Shown here: positions 11,045-22,847 of the stretch, one piece after another
Position numbering within the stretch: the stretch's first letter is position 1
Layout: the number at the start of each line of letters is the position of its first letter
Source of the DNA: Alisma plantago-aquatica
Taxonomy: Eukaryota; Streptophyta; Magnoliopsida; Alismatales; Alismataceae
NCBI GenBank assembly: GCA_963693085.1
Contig: OY856412.1
Coordinates: 1,408,942,694 to 1,409,006,693 of the forward strand
DNA: 64,000 bases
Direction of reading: 5' to 3'
The notes under the pieces: generated by a model
The model's input: the letters and a program-made list of their open reading frames with translations, nothing else
What the model was told of the DNA's origin: nothing
Database searches by the model: none
Made by a program: the position numbers and the translations under genes

Positions 11045-11697
11045 CGGCCATGCTGAGCGGCATGGCCGTGGTGGCTTCATGTACCACGGCCGTGCTGCCC
11101 TGGTTCAAAACTTAGTCGATTTTCTCAATTTTCTGATCATTTCCTTGTTAAATATGAGTGCACCACCACGACCGTGTTGATGTACCACGGCCGTGTTGGG
11201 CACTGTAATAGCAGTATGGCACTCAAATCTTGTTCAAACATAAAAATTGATCTCAAATTGATAGTCTATTGACTCTTTGTCAAAATTTCATCTATTTTTC
11301 TTCATTTCACTATGTTCTCACCTGCACATATCAAAACTATACAAAAACTATCAAATACGAGTGTGTGTGTGTGCTTTCTTGGAAAAAAGTAAAAAACAAA
11401 GAAAAAGTATTAAAAACATAGATTGGGTCAAAAATTCCCAAACCTAAGTGGGTTGCCTCCCACAAGCGCTGAGTTTCTTGCCTTCAGCTAGGCTTCTTGG
11501 TGATTCTTCAAAATTCATCCGTTTGGCATTCTCATGTGTCCATTCTTGCAAAACATGCATCCTTCCTTTGCACTCAATCTGTTTTCCTCATCCCTTTGAT
11601 CACAATAATCATCATTAACTTCTTCACCTTGATGTCCTTCTCTCAAATGCCCATTTGGACTTGTGAAGTGACCATGTCAAATATCCCTATCTCAGAC
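11045..11697 (-). other. Inverted Athila spacer, truncated at its 3' side
   Basis: This is the reverse complement of about 4490-5150, including the CACGGCCGTG variants and the gtgggaggcaaccc landmark (near 11462). The homology stops around 11045, so the second ORF and 3' LTR of this copy are missing. No gene is present. Confidence 0.8.
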
Positions 11698-12516
11698 TCA
11701 CCGGGTTGGGGTCTTGTACATGTTAATGTTGATCTTCATGTCCATGAATGAGACTGTCATGGTGCCACTACGTACATGAATGTCGGCATCAGCTGTAGAT
11801 AAGAACGACCTCCCCAAGATGATGGGAATCTTCCTATCCTCCGGCTCCATATCAAGTACAATGAAATCCGCCGGGAACACCGCACCCTTTTCCTTGTCTA
11901 TCATCACCAAGACATCATCCACTCTACCCCTAGGCACTTTTATGGATCTATCTGCCAACTGGAGAGTGCAATGTGTCGGCTTCAACTTGCCTAAGCCCAA
12001 CTCAACATAGACATGATATGGCATCAAATTCATACTAGATCCCAAATCAGGTAAGGACCTATCTATGCGATGTCCCCCTATGTAACTAGGTATGAGTGGG
12101 GCTCCTAGGTCCTTTCTCTTCACGGGAAGTGAGTTTTGTATGATGGAGCTCACTTGTTCATTCAGTCTCACCTTCTTTGGAATCCTCCCTATTGACCTTC
12201 TTTTCATAGTGCATATGTTCTTGAGGAACTTGGCATATGATGGGATTTTCTTGATAGCATCCAATAGTGGAATGTTCACCTTTACTTGGCAAAACACCTC
12301 AAGAATATCAACATTGTGCTTTTTCCTCCTTTTCAATTCCGGTGGCTCATCTAGTGCTTCTACAAATGGAGGATCACTAGTTTTTGCCGCACTTACATGA
12401 ACATGAGGCGGAACGCTAGGGATGGTAGGACCTACAAAAGGGATATGTGGTGGATCACATGGAATCCCAAACTCAACATGCGGTATCACAACATCATCTT
12501 CAACAATATCAATCAC
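11698..12516 (-). CDS. Athila aspartic protease with end of Gag (inverted copy)
   Basis: This is an open frame of 272 codons on the minus strand that covers the end of gag and the retropepsin-type protease. The motif PDLGSSMNLMP has its catalytic Asp codon at 12046-12048 (minus), followed by LQLADRSIKVPRG and PIILGRSFLS. The stop at the C-terminus replaces an Arg codon of the plus copy (CGA to TGA). The upstream frame is closed by a TAG at about 12537, where the plus copy has a Gln codon, so Gag and protease are no longer joined. It is colinear with 3661-4484. Confidence 0.8.
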   Translation of the reverse strand: MIDIVEDDVVIPHVEFGIPCDPPHIPFVGPTIPSVPPHVHVSAAKTSDPPFVEALDEPPELKRRKKHNVDILEVFCQVKVNIPLLDAIKKIPSYAKFLKNICTMKRRSIGRIPKKVRLNEQVSSIIQNSLPVKRKDLGAPLIPSYIGGHRIDRSLPDLGSSMNLMPYHVYVELGLGKLKPTHCTLQLADRSIKVPRGRVDDVLVMIDKEKGAVFPADFIVLDMEPEDRKIPIILGRSFLSTADADIHVRSGTMTVSFMDMKININMYKTPTR

Positions 12517-13896
12517 AATATCACCACTTGGCTACCTTTGCTTTGGTTTATCAACCTTTTTTTGACTTGCGGGCTGCTCAAGAGTTTTCCCACTCCTTAG
12601 AATTGTCACAGCACTACCTTTCTCATGAAGGGGAGGGCGAGCATGTTGTGGCTGTGGAGGAGGTGGAGGTGGCACTTGGGGTTGAAATTGAGGTGGAGAA
12701 GAGAATTGAGGAGGAGGAGAGAATTAGCGCTGGAAAGTGAAGTTTTGTGAAATTTGAGATGAGGGAGGTGGTGGAGGAGTGTAAGGCTGGGGATAGCCTT
12801 GGAAGGAGTGAATGGGATGCACTTGCATGGGGGGTGGACTGTAGAAAACTTGTGAAGAGGGCATGGGTCCACTTGCTTCATGGTGGCTCACGATGGGTCT
12901 TGAAGACAATTTTTCCTCTTGGAGAGCGATTATAGAAGATAGCTGCTCTATTCTCTCTTCTAACCTTGCAACATCTCTTTGAACATCATCAAACACTCTC
13001 AATCTAGAAAGAACCTCTTCCTCAAACCTTGAGCTGTATGTGGGACTTTGTGGTTCCTGGTATCTATAGGAGTAAGGTGTCTTCTTTTCTTCCCCATAGA
13101 ACTCAATAGAATTGACCGGGTGGCAAGGAGCATTTTTCACCTGGTTCCTCATGAGGATCACCATGTCACCAAGAATCTTCATCACTTGCGGGCTTGAGTC
13201 ATCATGAGTAGGGGGTGTCACACCAAAGGCATACCCTCTTTCATTCATCATGCTAGAAGCTCGAATTCTTGATCCTTCAGCCAACTGCTCAAACAAAGGC
13301 CATATCTCCTCAGGTGGCCTAGCCATGAAAACTCCTCCACAAGAAGAGTCCACTGTGTCTTGGTCCTTTAGAGACAAACCAGAGTAGAATGATTGAACTA
13401 GCTGCCACAAAGGGATCTCATGGTGAGGACTCTCTCTCAACAACTTCTTGAATCTCTCCCATGCATTATGAAACTGCTCATCTCCCATTTGACTAAAACT
13501 TGTCATGGCACGCCGCATCTGTGTCAACCTTGCAATAGAGTAGAATTGTCTCAATAAAGCATTCTTCATTGTTTCCCAACTCATGATGTCATTTCTTGAG
13601 TCATACCAGTCTTTAGCTCTATCTTTGAGGGAGAAAGAGAACAAGGTCAACCGAATTGTATCATCACTAGCCGTCGACGTCCTGAAGGTGGAGCATACTT
13701 CAAGAAAGGAGTCCAAGTGCTTGTAGGGGTTCTCACTCTCTGCGCCGTAGAAGATGGGCAGGAGCCCAAGAAGATCTGGAGGAATAGAGAATTGCTCCCC
13801 TGGCATTTGATCAACCCTTCTAGCAATTGGCGATTTGTAGTTGCTAGGCATGAAGTAGTCTTGAAGCGGCTTGTGAGTTGCATTCTAGTCTCCCAT
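12517..13896 (-). pseudogene. gag: Athila gag (inverted copy), better preserved
   Basis: The original ATG is at 13896-13894, but the fourth codon is TAG where the plus copy has CAG. A downstream Met at 13851 opens 375 codons to 12724. The retrotransposon-gag domain includes WYDSRNDIMSWETMKNALL. A coiled-coil-like segment (DDVQRDVARLEERIEQLSS) and a Pro/Gln-rich tail follow. Stops at 12724-12726 and near 12537 separate it from the protease. This copy keeps the 53 bp lost from the plus copy, so it defines the ancestral frame. Confidence 0.85.
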
Positions 13897-14070
13897 CTTG
13901 TTTCCTCCCGAATGGCTTGTCACGTGCACAAAGCACAACCAAACAAAAGAGAACAAGTTAGCAAACCAATATACACAAAGAATGCAAAGAAAAATGAATA
14001 AAGAATAGCAATGATGAGGGAAGTAGGAAAAGTCAAATAGAAACTAACTTTCTAGGCCGATCACCTCTAA

Positions 14071-14089
14071 TCCCCGGCAACGACGCCAG
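14071..14089 (-). other. Primer binding site, tRNA-Asp type (inverted copy)
   Basis: On the minus strand the site reads TGGCGTCGTTGCCGGGGAT followed by tagagg, directly after the LTR. It is closer to the tRNA-Asp 3' end than the site at 2146. Confidence 0.85.
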
Positions 14090-16414
14090 AAATCTTGGTG
14101 CGATCTCGCTAGAGGTGCAACACACTAGCCGATTTGACTCGACTAGATGCGCCCCACGAGGTCGGAACACACAGTGAGATTGGATCTTGCTTTCTAAATT
14201 TATAAACCTAAACTAGCTACCTACGTCTACAAAAACACTACACCCACAAGCGCACGGGGTCGTGTCGTAGTATAGGAAGGTGGAAAGTAAAGGGTCGATC
14301 CACAGGGAAAAGAGGGGGCGCTAGAGCTAGGTTAGTTTATCTAGGTTCCTACTACAGAGACTAGGGTTAAGGGTTTAAAGGTGATTTTGATTGTTAAACT
14401 ACTATGAACAAGCGAGGAATTAAAGGCAAGAATGAAATCTACATTAACCCTAGACTAAATTAAGACTAAGCAAGCAAGGAAGGACTAAGCTAGGTATGAA
14501 AAGGAAATTTACACTAAGACCGGCAAGAAGAGCAGAAGTGCAAATAAAGAACTAAACTAACATAAACAAGACAAGAGCAAGGAAAGAAGCTAACTAAGCA
14601 AGAAAAGAACTAATTAGGCTAAGCAAGCACAAAACTAGGGTTGCAAGCAGTAAAGAGAGGTGTGGGCTGTTTAGGGGTATGAACTTATCACTTAAGTTGG
14701 GGGGTGACATATGAACATTATGATTCCATTTAGATTATCCAAACCAAACAACAAGTTAGAGTCTAATGAATTAACCTAAGCTACTAACTGGCCATGGATA
14801 TGCTAGGTTGTGTATAGGGTAACTAGTCCCTAACACCCCCTACTACCCTTACGAGGCTCAATTGGGTTAGGGATTAGGTTCAATTCAATTAGAGTCTAAT
14901 CAAGTCTAGGTTTCTATATTAGGCATTCCTAGGGCAATTAGGGGCTGAGGGTAGTAATGGGGAGGTGAAATTAGGGCTTTGGACCCCAATTCCCCCATAT
15001 TCTATCCTTGAGAAGGCTCCATGCTAATTGCACTAGAACTATCTAATCTAGCTACTTAGATCTCTCACTTAGGTTTAGGGAGATTGATTAGGATGTAGGA
15101 AGATGGGAGGCAACCTAGGGATCCAAGAATTAGACCTAGGGGAAAATCCCAAAATTCACACATACAAGCAATTTGCCTAAATTCCTAGGTGATTTCACAC
15201 ACAAACCAACAAGCAATTCATGGAGAATGAGATGCAAATAGAATATAATCATTAACAAAAGGAATTAAAATGTTTACATGTCATTTTCCCCCAACATGGT
15301 ATCGAAGTAACATAATTTCCCCCAAACAGCCCACCCAATGGGCCTAGCTACTCATAACAAAGCAAAATACAAAAAGAAAGGAGATAAGGGAAGAAGTAGC
15401 CATGGAGCTCGGTGTAGATGAGGAATCTCCTCCCTCCAGATGCTGCAAGGACGTCCTCCTTCTCATTGGATGGAATGGAGTGGGATGATGGTGGGAAGTG
15501 GATGGAAGGCTTAGATATGGGGGGTTATGTGGTGGAAATGGTGAAATGGAGTGGATTTGAGGTGGAGGTGAAGTGGAATGGAGTGGAGGTGACAAGGGAG
15601 CGAAAATGGGACTCTAAGCAGCCAACCCTCGACCCTCAGCTGCCACTAGGGCTTATATAGGGATATAGGGGGTCTAGGGTTAAGTTAGGGGGAAAATGTG
15701 GAAAATAGTGGAAAACTGGGTGGATTCTGTGAGTAGCACGGCCGTGGTGGGGTACCACGTCTGTTGTGGGTAGGGTAGGCCATGACCGTGGTGGATGGGA
15801 ACGGTCGTGGGAATTAAAATGGCAAAGATACAGGGTTTTTGTCAAAATGGCCACGACCGTGGTGGGTCAACACGGCCGTGGTGGAGGTGGTGTGCCACGA
15901 CCGTGGTGGATGGCATGGTCGTGGTGCTCTGCTGTGCCACAACCGTTTTGTGGTGCACGGCCATGGTGTCTGTCACTGGCACAACCATTTTGTTCTGCAC
16001 GGCCGTGCTGCCTTCTGCTTAATTTGTAGGTTGAACCTGTCGATTTCTAAGTGACCTAGCATGGCTGTTTTGTGGTACCACGGCCGTGCTGGGTCCTGGG
16101 GATGCACTTTGACTTGGGTCTTTGACTTTTCTTGGACATCTTTGCTTCAATTGATCTTTGGCCACTAGGGGTAGGTCGATGGAGCATCAGAATTCACTTT
16201 GGGCCTCTCCAAGTGCAGAGGAACCCTAGGATCGCCCCTTCTCTCTCTCTTCCATCAAGTGTGGTCCAAATGCCTGTAAAACATGCAAATAATGTCCATA
16301 AGTGCATTTTATACAAATAAGCATATTAGGGGGAATGACATGTAATCTAACAGGTATAGATGTGATTGTAGAGCAATATAACACAAGATGAGGCCCTAAA
16401 ATAGGGTTGCATCA
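14090..16414 (-). repeat. Athila 5' LTR of the inverted copy
   Basis: It is 2325 bp long and begins (minus strand) TGATGCAACCC at 16414. It carries palindromes at about 15730-16100 and a TATA box at 15652-15659, and it ends at the primer site. It is homologous to the other two LTRs in inverse orientation. Outside it lies ACGTG (16415-16419), a candidate target duplication. Confidence 0.9.
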
Positions 16415-18460
16415 ACGTGAAGCACTATTTTGAGGGTGGACTAGAGGTACTTTTGGAAGACTTAAATCAATTCAAGATAGAACTTGTGATCTCCACAGAT
16501 CTCCAAAATCGTTATTAGTAAGATGAAGTCTATAGAAGTTAGATTTCTAAATTTTAGAATGTAAATCATTTCATAGATGATTCTCTCAAAATCCAAGAGA
16601 ACACAATCTCTCATCTAGTTTCCAATTTTCGTAGATGAATGGTTGTATATGAACCCACAAACATAGTTTCATTGGATGATTTCATATTCGAAGGAGATTA
16701 TTAAATATTTTGATGTGGAATATGAATTTACTATTTAGGTATTGTATTGATGAGTTATTTTTCACATTACATATTTAACCATTTTAAACTTTTAAATACA
16801 CACATATATATTTTTAATCATGTTTAAACTATAACATGTAAAAACAATATGAATCAGCAATACACGTGTAAAAAAGCATTTGACATCATTTAGGAAAACT
16901 TCTTCATTAGTAAATACACATTTATTAAAAAATCTTTGGGATCTTGAAATATTGGATTGCTAGAAACCCAATATTTTAGTGTGTTCTTCTTAAAATATTC
17001 TAACATTCCATATTATGGCTCAATAAGTCACTTAACTTGAAGGGGAGATAAATTTATGTTATATTGAGCTCAAGTGGGAAGCATCATCAAATATTAAATA
17101 TGATAATATGTCCTAATTGAAAGTATGATATGAAAGTAGATGTGAAATAAATAATTGTCTGTATATGCATTGGTTCAACTATGAACAACTACAACCCTAA
17201 AATGCTTACTTTTTAACAAAAATCCACAAAATATTTTGAAGTATATAAATTAATATGAATGGGTTGTTTTAAAAAAAAACATCCATTGGAGATGATGATT
17301 GAAGCATGCTTAAAGGGAAAATCCATGGTATGTGGTTAAGGGATAGTTAGGGTAAACTTTAAGATTATATTGTTATAATATTTCACAAGGTTTCTACTAA
17401 AATGGTTAATAAAGAATGAGATGAAATTACTTATACTTGTAGAACTATTCTCTTTTTTGACATCATATACAAATTAAGCTCAATCAAATTCATGTGATTC
17501 TTCAATGATGAGTCTTAGAAGATGACCTTAACTCAATCAATAAATGATTGTCAAAATAAGTTGAAATGTAATATTCAATTCCTTGTTGTTATAGTACAAT
17601 TTGAAAGTTGAAATTTCTATAATAGATAACAATATGATTAGTGTGGATACCCCTATCTAGGGAAGTGGGGTAAAAAGATTTGATTTCCAAATTGAGCATG
17701 TTTTAATTAGATGGACATGAAAGCATAGTATAAGTCTAAATTGAGATTAGCGAAGAGGAATACTAATGAATGGGATCAACATGAGAAATATATAAAAATT
17801 GCCATGTTAATCCCTATTTAGAGGAAATTCATGAAAATTCTACTTTCTTCAGGGCTAGTGGTCATGTGCAAATACTCTATATGGAATCATGTAAAATAAA
17901 ATTGAAGTCAAATTTCATAGTTTATGGTGATACTAATCAAATTATTTGATGTATTTCACTAAACTTATGATATGACAAAGTTACCCTTTCAACATGCACA
18001 TTTTTAAAATGTAATCACAAATCTATATATAAGTTAGTGTCATTAAATTATTTTGAGCATGTCATATGTGAATGAAAGATTAGTAATATGAAATAATATT
18101 TAAATGAAACCATGAGACATGATACTTTAGGACACGTTGATGCCCTAAGTAACAAAAAAAATATGATAATATTATAAACAACTAAAAAACAAAAATAATA
18201 TGTTGAAACAGATTAAGTTAGTTGACCAATCATAATATCCAACAAGAGATAGAAACATTTTTGACATCTTTGTTAAATTTTAATTATTCTGAATGCCACT
18301 TTGAATACTTCTTCCTTCTCAACAAACTCTTTTACCCATTTTTTGCATAGACACATTGTTGATTTAGGGGTTGCTAGTCAAATTCCTCCCAACAGAATGA
18401 AGGTCATAAGAAGACTCTAGTATGTCTCATAGTGTCAGTATTGAATAATATTGACCTAAG
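16415..18460. other. AT-rich flank without a supported gene
   Basis: No ORF, RNA gene or repeat pair from this window is recognised here. The stretch is AT-rich and looks like old, decayed transposon DNA. The only hint is a short frame at about 18115-18156 that reads like the end of a gypsy RNase H domain (GHVDALSN), which is too short to support a call. Confidence 0.4.
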
Positions 18461-19123
18461 TGTTACACATTGTCCATATTTTGATGATGACTTACCCATT
18501 CCATTCATATGTATCTAATATGTTTGTTTGAGATCGATTTTTAGCATTATGTACATGAAAAGGATCAAATCTATCAAGAACTACCTTGTTCTAGTTCAAG
18601 TCAAAAGCAATGCAATTGCACTTTTGTGGGGAAAACTCCAGATCACCTTAGATTATTTTTGTAATCATTTGTATTGATTATATGACTTGTAACTAAGATG
18701 AGAAAAATCAGGAACCCTTAATTCAAATGTTTGATTTCTCAAAAAGAACTTTCCGTAATTCATTACAGACTATTTGTCGGTCAAGATTCAAACTCTTCCG
18801 ATCCTTAATGGATTTTGAGAATTCTTTGGTTCAGTCAAGTTGCCACTCACAGAATACGATCAAGCCCTGCACTTAGCAAAACAAATTTCAATCGATCGAT
18901 CAAGTTGCACATACGACAAACTCAATTAATGTTTCAAATTGGCTTTATCGCGTAGTGCAACTGGTTGAGTTACCTTTATGAAAACTAAACCAACTACATT
19001 GTATAAAAAATGCATAAAAAGTGAGTTTGGGGAGTTGCAAAATTTGAGATTATATCTGTTGCAACCCTCAAAACAGCTAGAAAATGATCATAAGTTTTCC
19101 TACCCTCTAGTCGACACCCCAAC

Positions 19124-19130
19124 TATAAAT
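19124..19130 (+). promoter_or_regulatory. TATA box in the LTR of element F
   Basis: tataaat is followed by aggacc in a region otherwise consistent with a copia LTR promoter. Confidence 0.5.
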
Positions 19131-19595
19131 AGGACCTCTTGGAGTTCATTCCAAGGCTTCTCCTTCATGCTATTTAAGCTCCTTGCTATAGTTGAGTCCA
19201 TCCAGTCCACTTGAGCCCCTTTCTCTCTCTTGATTAAACTTCAATTTTTCGTTATGAGTGAGATAGGATCTGTGTGAGAGAGATACTTCATTGTATGCTT
19301 GTAAATATCCACAAGCTTCTCTTTTCCCAACCCCTTTCTTTAAGATCAAGTTCGTGAAAGCTTCTCCAAGTGAAGGAGAAGGTGCAAGCTTCTTCAAACT
19401 ATAGAGGAAGGTGCAAAAAACTTCTCCAAGTGAAGGACGAGAACAAGGTTGAAGATCCGAGAGTAGGGTGTGTAAATCCTTCAAGATTAAAGACTCATTC
19501 CAAAGAGGAGATCTCCTTGGTGAAGGTGTCCAACTTCTTGCAAGAGTGGGTAAGACCTTGATGAGGTAGAAAACACTAGCTCCGGATAGGTAAAA

Positions 19596-22217
19596 TGTAA
19601 AGAAGAGAAATCACCGCCTTATTAAAAATTTGAACAATAGAACCTCCAGTCCAATCACACTCAAAAGGTATGATGAAGTGGGTGTAAAATTTTCAAATCT
19701 TTATATAATGGTAATCAAAAGGCCAAAGTATAGCAAGGGAATAAAAACATGACTATATTCAATTATAAAACAGAGGAACATCTAAACTTACAAAATAAGG
19801 ATCCACATAGAGGAAATCTAAACCACCTCAAAAATTGTCTCCAAGCTTTAACTTCACAATCTATGTCTAGGTCAACATGTCTTGTCATCCAAGTCTTCCA
19901 CCTAGGGTTGGAAGCATGCACCCATCAAGAAGAGAAACAATAGGAGACATCAACAAAGGTTGGTATGTGCATACTAAAAATCAAATTGAGCAATATATAA
20001 AGAATAAGGGACATTAAAAATAAAAGGCTTCCCATGTAAGAGATAAGGACTACCCAATCGGGCATAAAAGAATAAGAATCATCATCATCATAAAAGAAGA
20101 TACTTGCCATAAAAAAAATAATAAAAATTGTGCAACAAAAGCACATAAATAGGTAGTAGGGCACACACCCTACAACATCATCAAACCTGCATGCATGTGA
20201 GATAAACATAGCCCTAGAACAATATAAACACAATTGGCGGCCAACCCTCATAAAGTTGAAACCTAATAGAGAAAGGAATACTTCCATTCTCCCAAATATA
20301 TATAAAATGGGTCAAGACACACATCTTGACTAGGGTATGAGGTTCCTTGCCGTCCCTAAAAGAGTAGGAAATATCACATCTGCTATAAACAAAACCAATG
20401 TAAGTACACTACTCTAGTGCTACTCAATCAGATAACATGTTTAATGTAGAGGCAAGTAGAAAGTATAGTCAAAATATGATACAAAGGTTGACATCACACA
20501 ATTGACAACTCAAACATATAAACATCCACATTAAAGTGGGCACATATCAATCATGCACCAAGTCAAAAAGATCAGAGTCAAGAAAATATCCAATTTTACC
20601 ACAAACAAGATAGTTCACAAGAACCATGATATCAAAAGATAAGAGCAATGTGTATAGGCTATTGTCCATATGACCAAGAGAAAGAAGAATATAGGAGATT
20701 GCTCAAAAGAATAATTGGGGATGCAAAACATACCTCCACTTCAGAGTCAAACAATTCAAAGCCACTTCTAAGTCCAAGCCTAGGCTTCCAAAGTACCTAT
20801 TAGCATATATGTGGGATTAGGGTTAGATTTATATTGATTTCAGAAACCCTAAAAACCACCTTTTTATTAATATATGAATTAGGTTTCCAAAACAACTCAT
20901 ATTTTATATTAGGTTATTAGGATTCCAAAACATATTTTATTATATTTTTGTAACTTATAGATAATTAGTTATGAATTTTGCAAGTTAATTCATATTTAAT
21001 TAGATTTATGAAAATACATGTTATTAAACATTGGATTTAGCCATCAAAACTGATATCATTAGATAGGGATTATTTTTTTGATTCCAACGAGTATGTTCCC
21101 ATATTTTTCTGATTAAAAAATAATTAGTTATCAATTTCTAGATTTCAGCCAATCACAAAATTACAAGTAAGTAAATTAAAGGTGAGAGAGGCGAGAGAGG
21201 GAGAACAATCAAAATCAAAAACCCAGTTACTGTTTATATCTGGGTCGAGCTCCTACTCAAGGTAGGAGATGACCAGATGTTGTCCATCCATGATCTGACG
21301 GTCATGGTAGATAGGCGCATAAGCAAAATCCGGAAACACATAACCTTAGTGTGACAACGACATTTAATGCAAATTGAAATCCAAATCGAATCAAGTGTAT
21401 TCACATTAATCTCTTATTTTTTATATCTTCGTTTGAGGGTGCAAATGAACCCTAAATTAGGTAAAATTTTGCATAGAGGCTAAATAAAACATCTAGATTC
21501 CGAATATGAAATTAGATTTGCCTTTTGAGAACTTTTAATGTGTTAAATAAATCAAACTCATTTTCTCTTTCTTCCTTCATTAAGGGCATTAGGATTATCC
21601 AAATTTGATGAAACTTGACCCACAAGTCATAATTAATGTGTTGGATACGAATTTGACATCAATTTTACATTTTCAAGTTGTTTGTATATTTATTTAATAT
21701 TTTAAAGGTTCTACAAACTTTCTCTCTCCTAATTTCACCCTTTTGTGCAAACTTTCTCAAAATTGGATGCAAATTCACCCAAAGGCTATATTTATTATGT
21801 AGATTACGAATCTAATATTATTTTACTCTTTTGGAGTCATTTATTATTTTATTTAATATTTTGGGGAAAACACACATCTTCTTTTCCAATTTGAATTAAA
21901 TGAATTATTATTATGCGAATAATGTGTAACTTGACTCCCAGGTAATTGGGACCCAAGGAACAAGATTTTAAACTTATATTTCACTTTTGGGACTTATTTT
22001 TATGATATATGCCACTTGGCCCATTAATGGCCCATTAACCAGATTACTTAACCAATTAAGTCCTTTATCTTCTTATTACCATCCAAATGAATTATGTGGC
22101 ATATTAGATTACAGTTGTCACACATTAGATTTTTAAGATAATACTAACCTCAACCATGTTTGGCTAAATCCAAAAGGTCAACCTTCTAGGGTAGGGTCCA
22201 AGATCCAATATGTTACA
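19596..22217 (-). repeat. 3' LTR of element C
   Basis: It is 2622 bp, bounded by tgtaaag (19596) and tgttaca (22217), and matches 27661-30228 with scattered substitutions and small indels. Short frames such as 19749-19943 are non-coding shadows within the LTR. Confidence 0.85.
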
Positions 22218-22236
22218 AAATTCCACCCCTTAAAAA
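22218..22236 (-). other. Polypurine tract of element C
   Basis: Read on the minus strand, ttaaggggtggaattt ends directly at the LTR's TGTAACATA. Confidence 0.7.
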
Positions 22237-22847
22237 GGATTTCATCCTCAAAATATATAGATTCAAACATCAACCACTAAATACTCTCCACCCCTTAAAG
22301 GGTTCAACCTAACAAGTCAAACTAAATAACTTTTAAGAGCTACCCACATCTTAGTGAGAAAGTTTTTATAGATTTATGTAGTTCATGTATCCAAGTAATA
22401 GTCACCATCTAGGGTTGAGTTTTAGGTCCTTGAGTCTCTAACCTATCAACCCTACATGAACATCCAAAAGTCATAACATAGGTCGACTATACTTTTATAT
22501 CAATCCTAGTCACAAACTATGGTTAGAATCTAATCTAACTAGAGTTTCTCTTCATTGTGACTTAGCTCAAGAAAACATTGATAAAATCCAGAGAAAACAT
22601 TTTCTTTTGTACTTATAGTATTATATGGAAAATAATTTGTTGTGAAAAACCTTTGCGATTGAAAATTGAAATTTGGGCCCAAAATCAAAGCGAGCAACCA
22701 AGTCAAAATATTTCCATAATTAGATCTCCTAACATGTAGTCATCCTAAAAAAAAACCTTATTGCATACAAATATCAGCATTGATCAAATCTAACGTCAAC
22801 ATCTCACTTAGAGCTAACTAGAAAATTTTAGGGTTCTATAGGGAGAC

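Larger units (their letters stand above)
1..16414. mobile_element. Compound Athila-type Ty3/gypsy element with three LTRs, one copy inverted
   Basis: The layout is LTR (1-2145), internal (2146-8692), LTR (8693-11002), a tRNA-Asp-like segment (11003-11044), an inverted truncated internal part (about 11045-14089) and an inverted LTR (14090-16414). The Athila assignment rests on the tRNA-Asp primer site, the AAGTTTGGGGTGG polypurine tracts, the protease type and the long LTRs. No reverse transcriptase, RNase H or integrase is visible in either copy. The right outer end is clean (terminal TGATGCA read on the minus strand) and is followed by ACGTG, a candidate 5-bp target duplication. The left partner lies about 192 bp upstream of the window. 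Whether this is one aberrant insertion or two independent events cannot be settled from the window alone. Confidence 0.8.

Noticed and set aside
12092..12740. Forward ORFs over the inverted gag-protease
   Set aside because: They are antisense shadows of the minus-strand protease and gag frames, which carry the recognisable motifs.
18115..18160. Gypsy RNase H end (GHVDALSN) in the AT-rich flank
   Set aside because: The match is about eight residues, with no surrounding domain; it could be chance.
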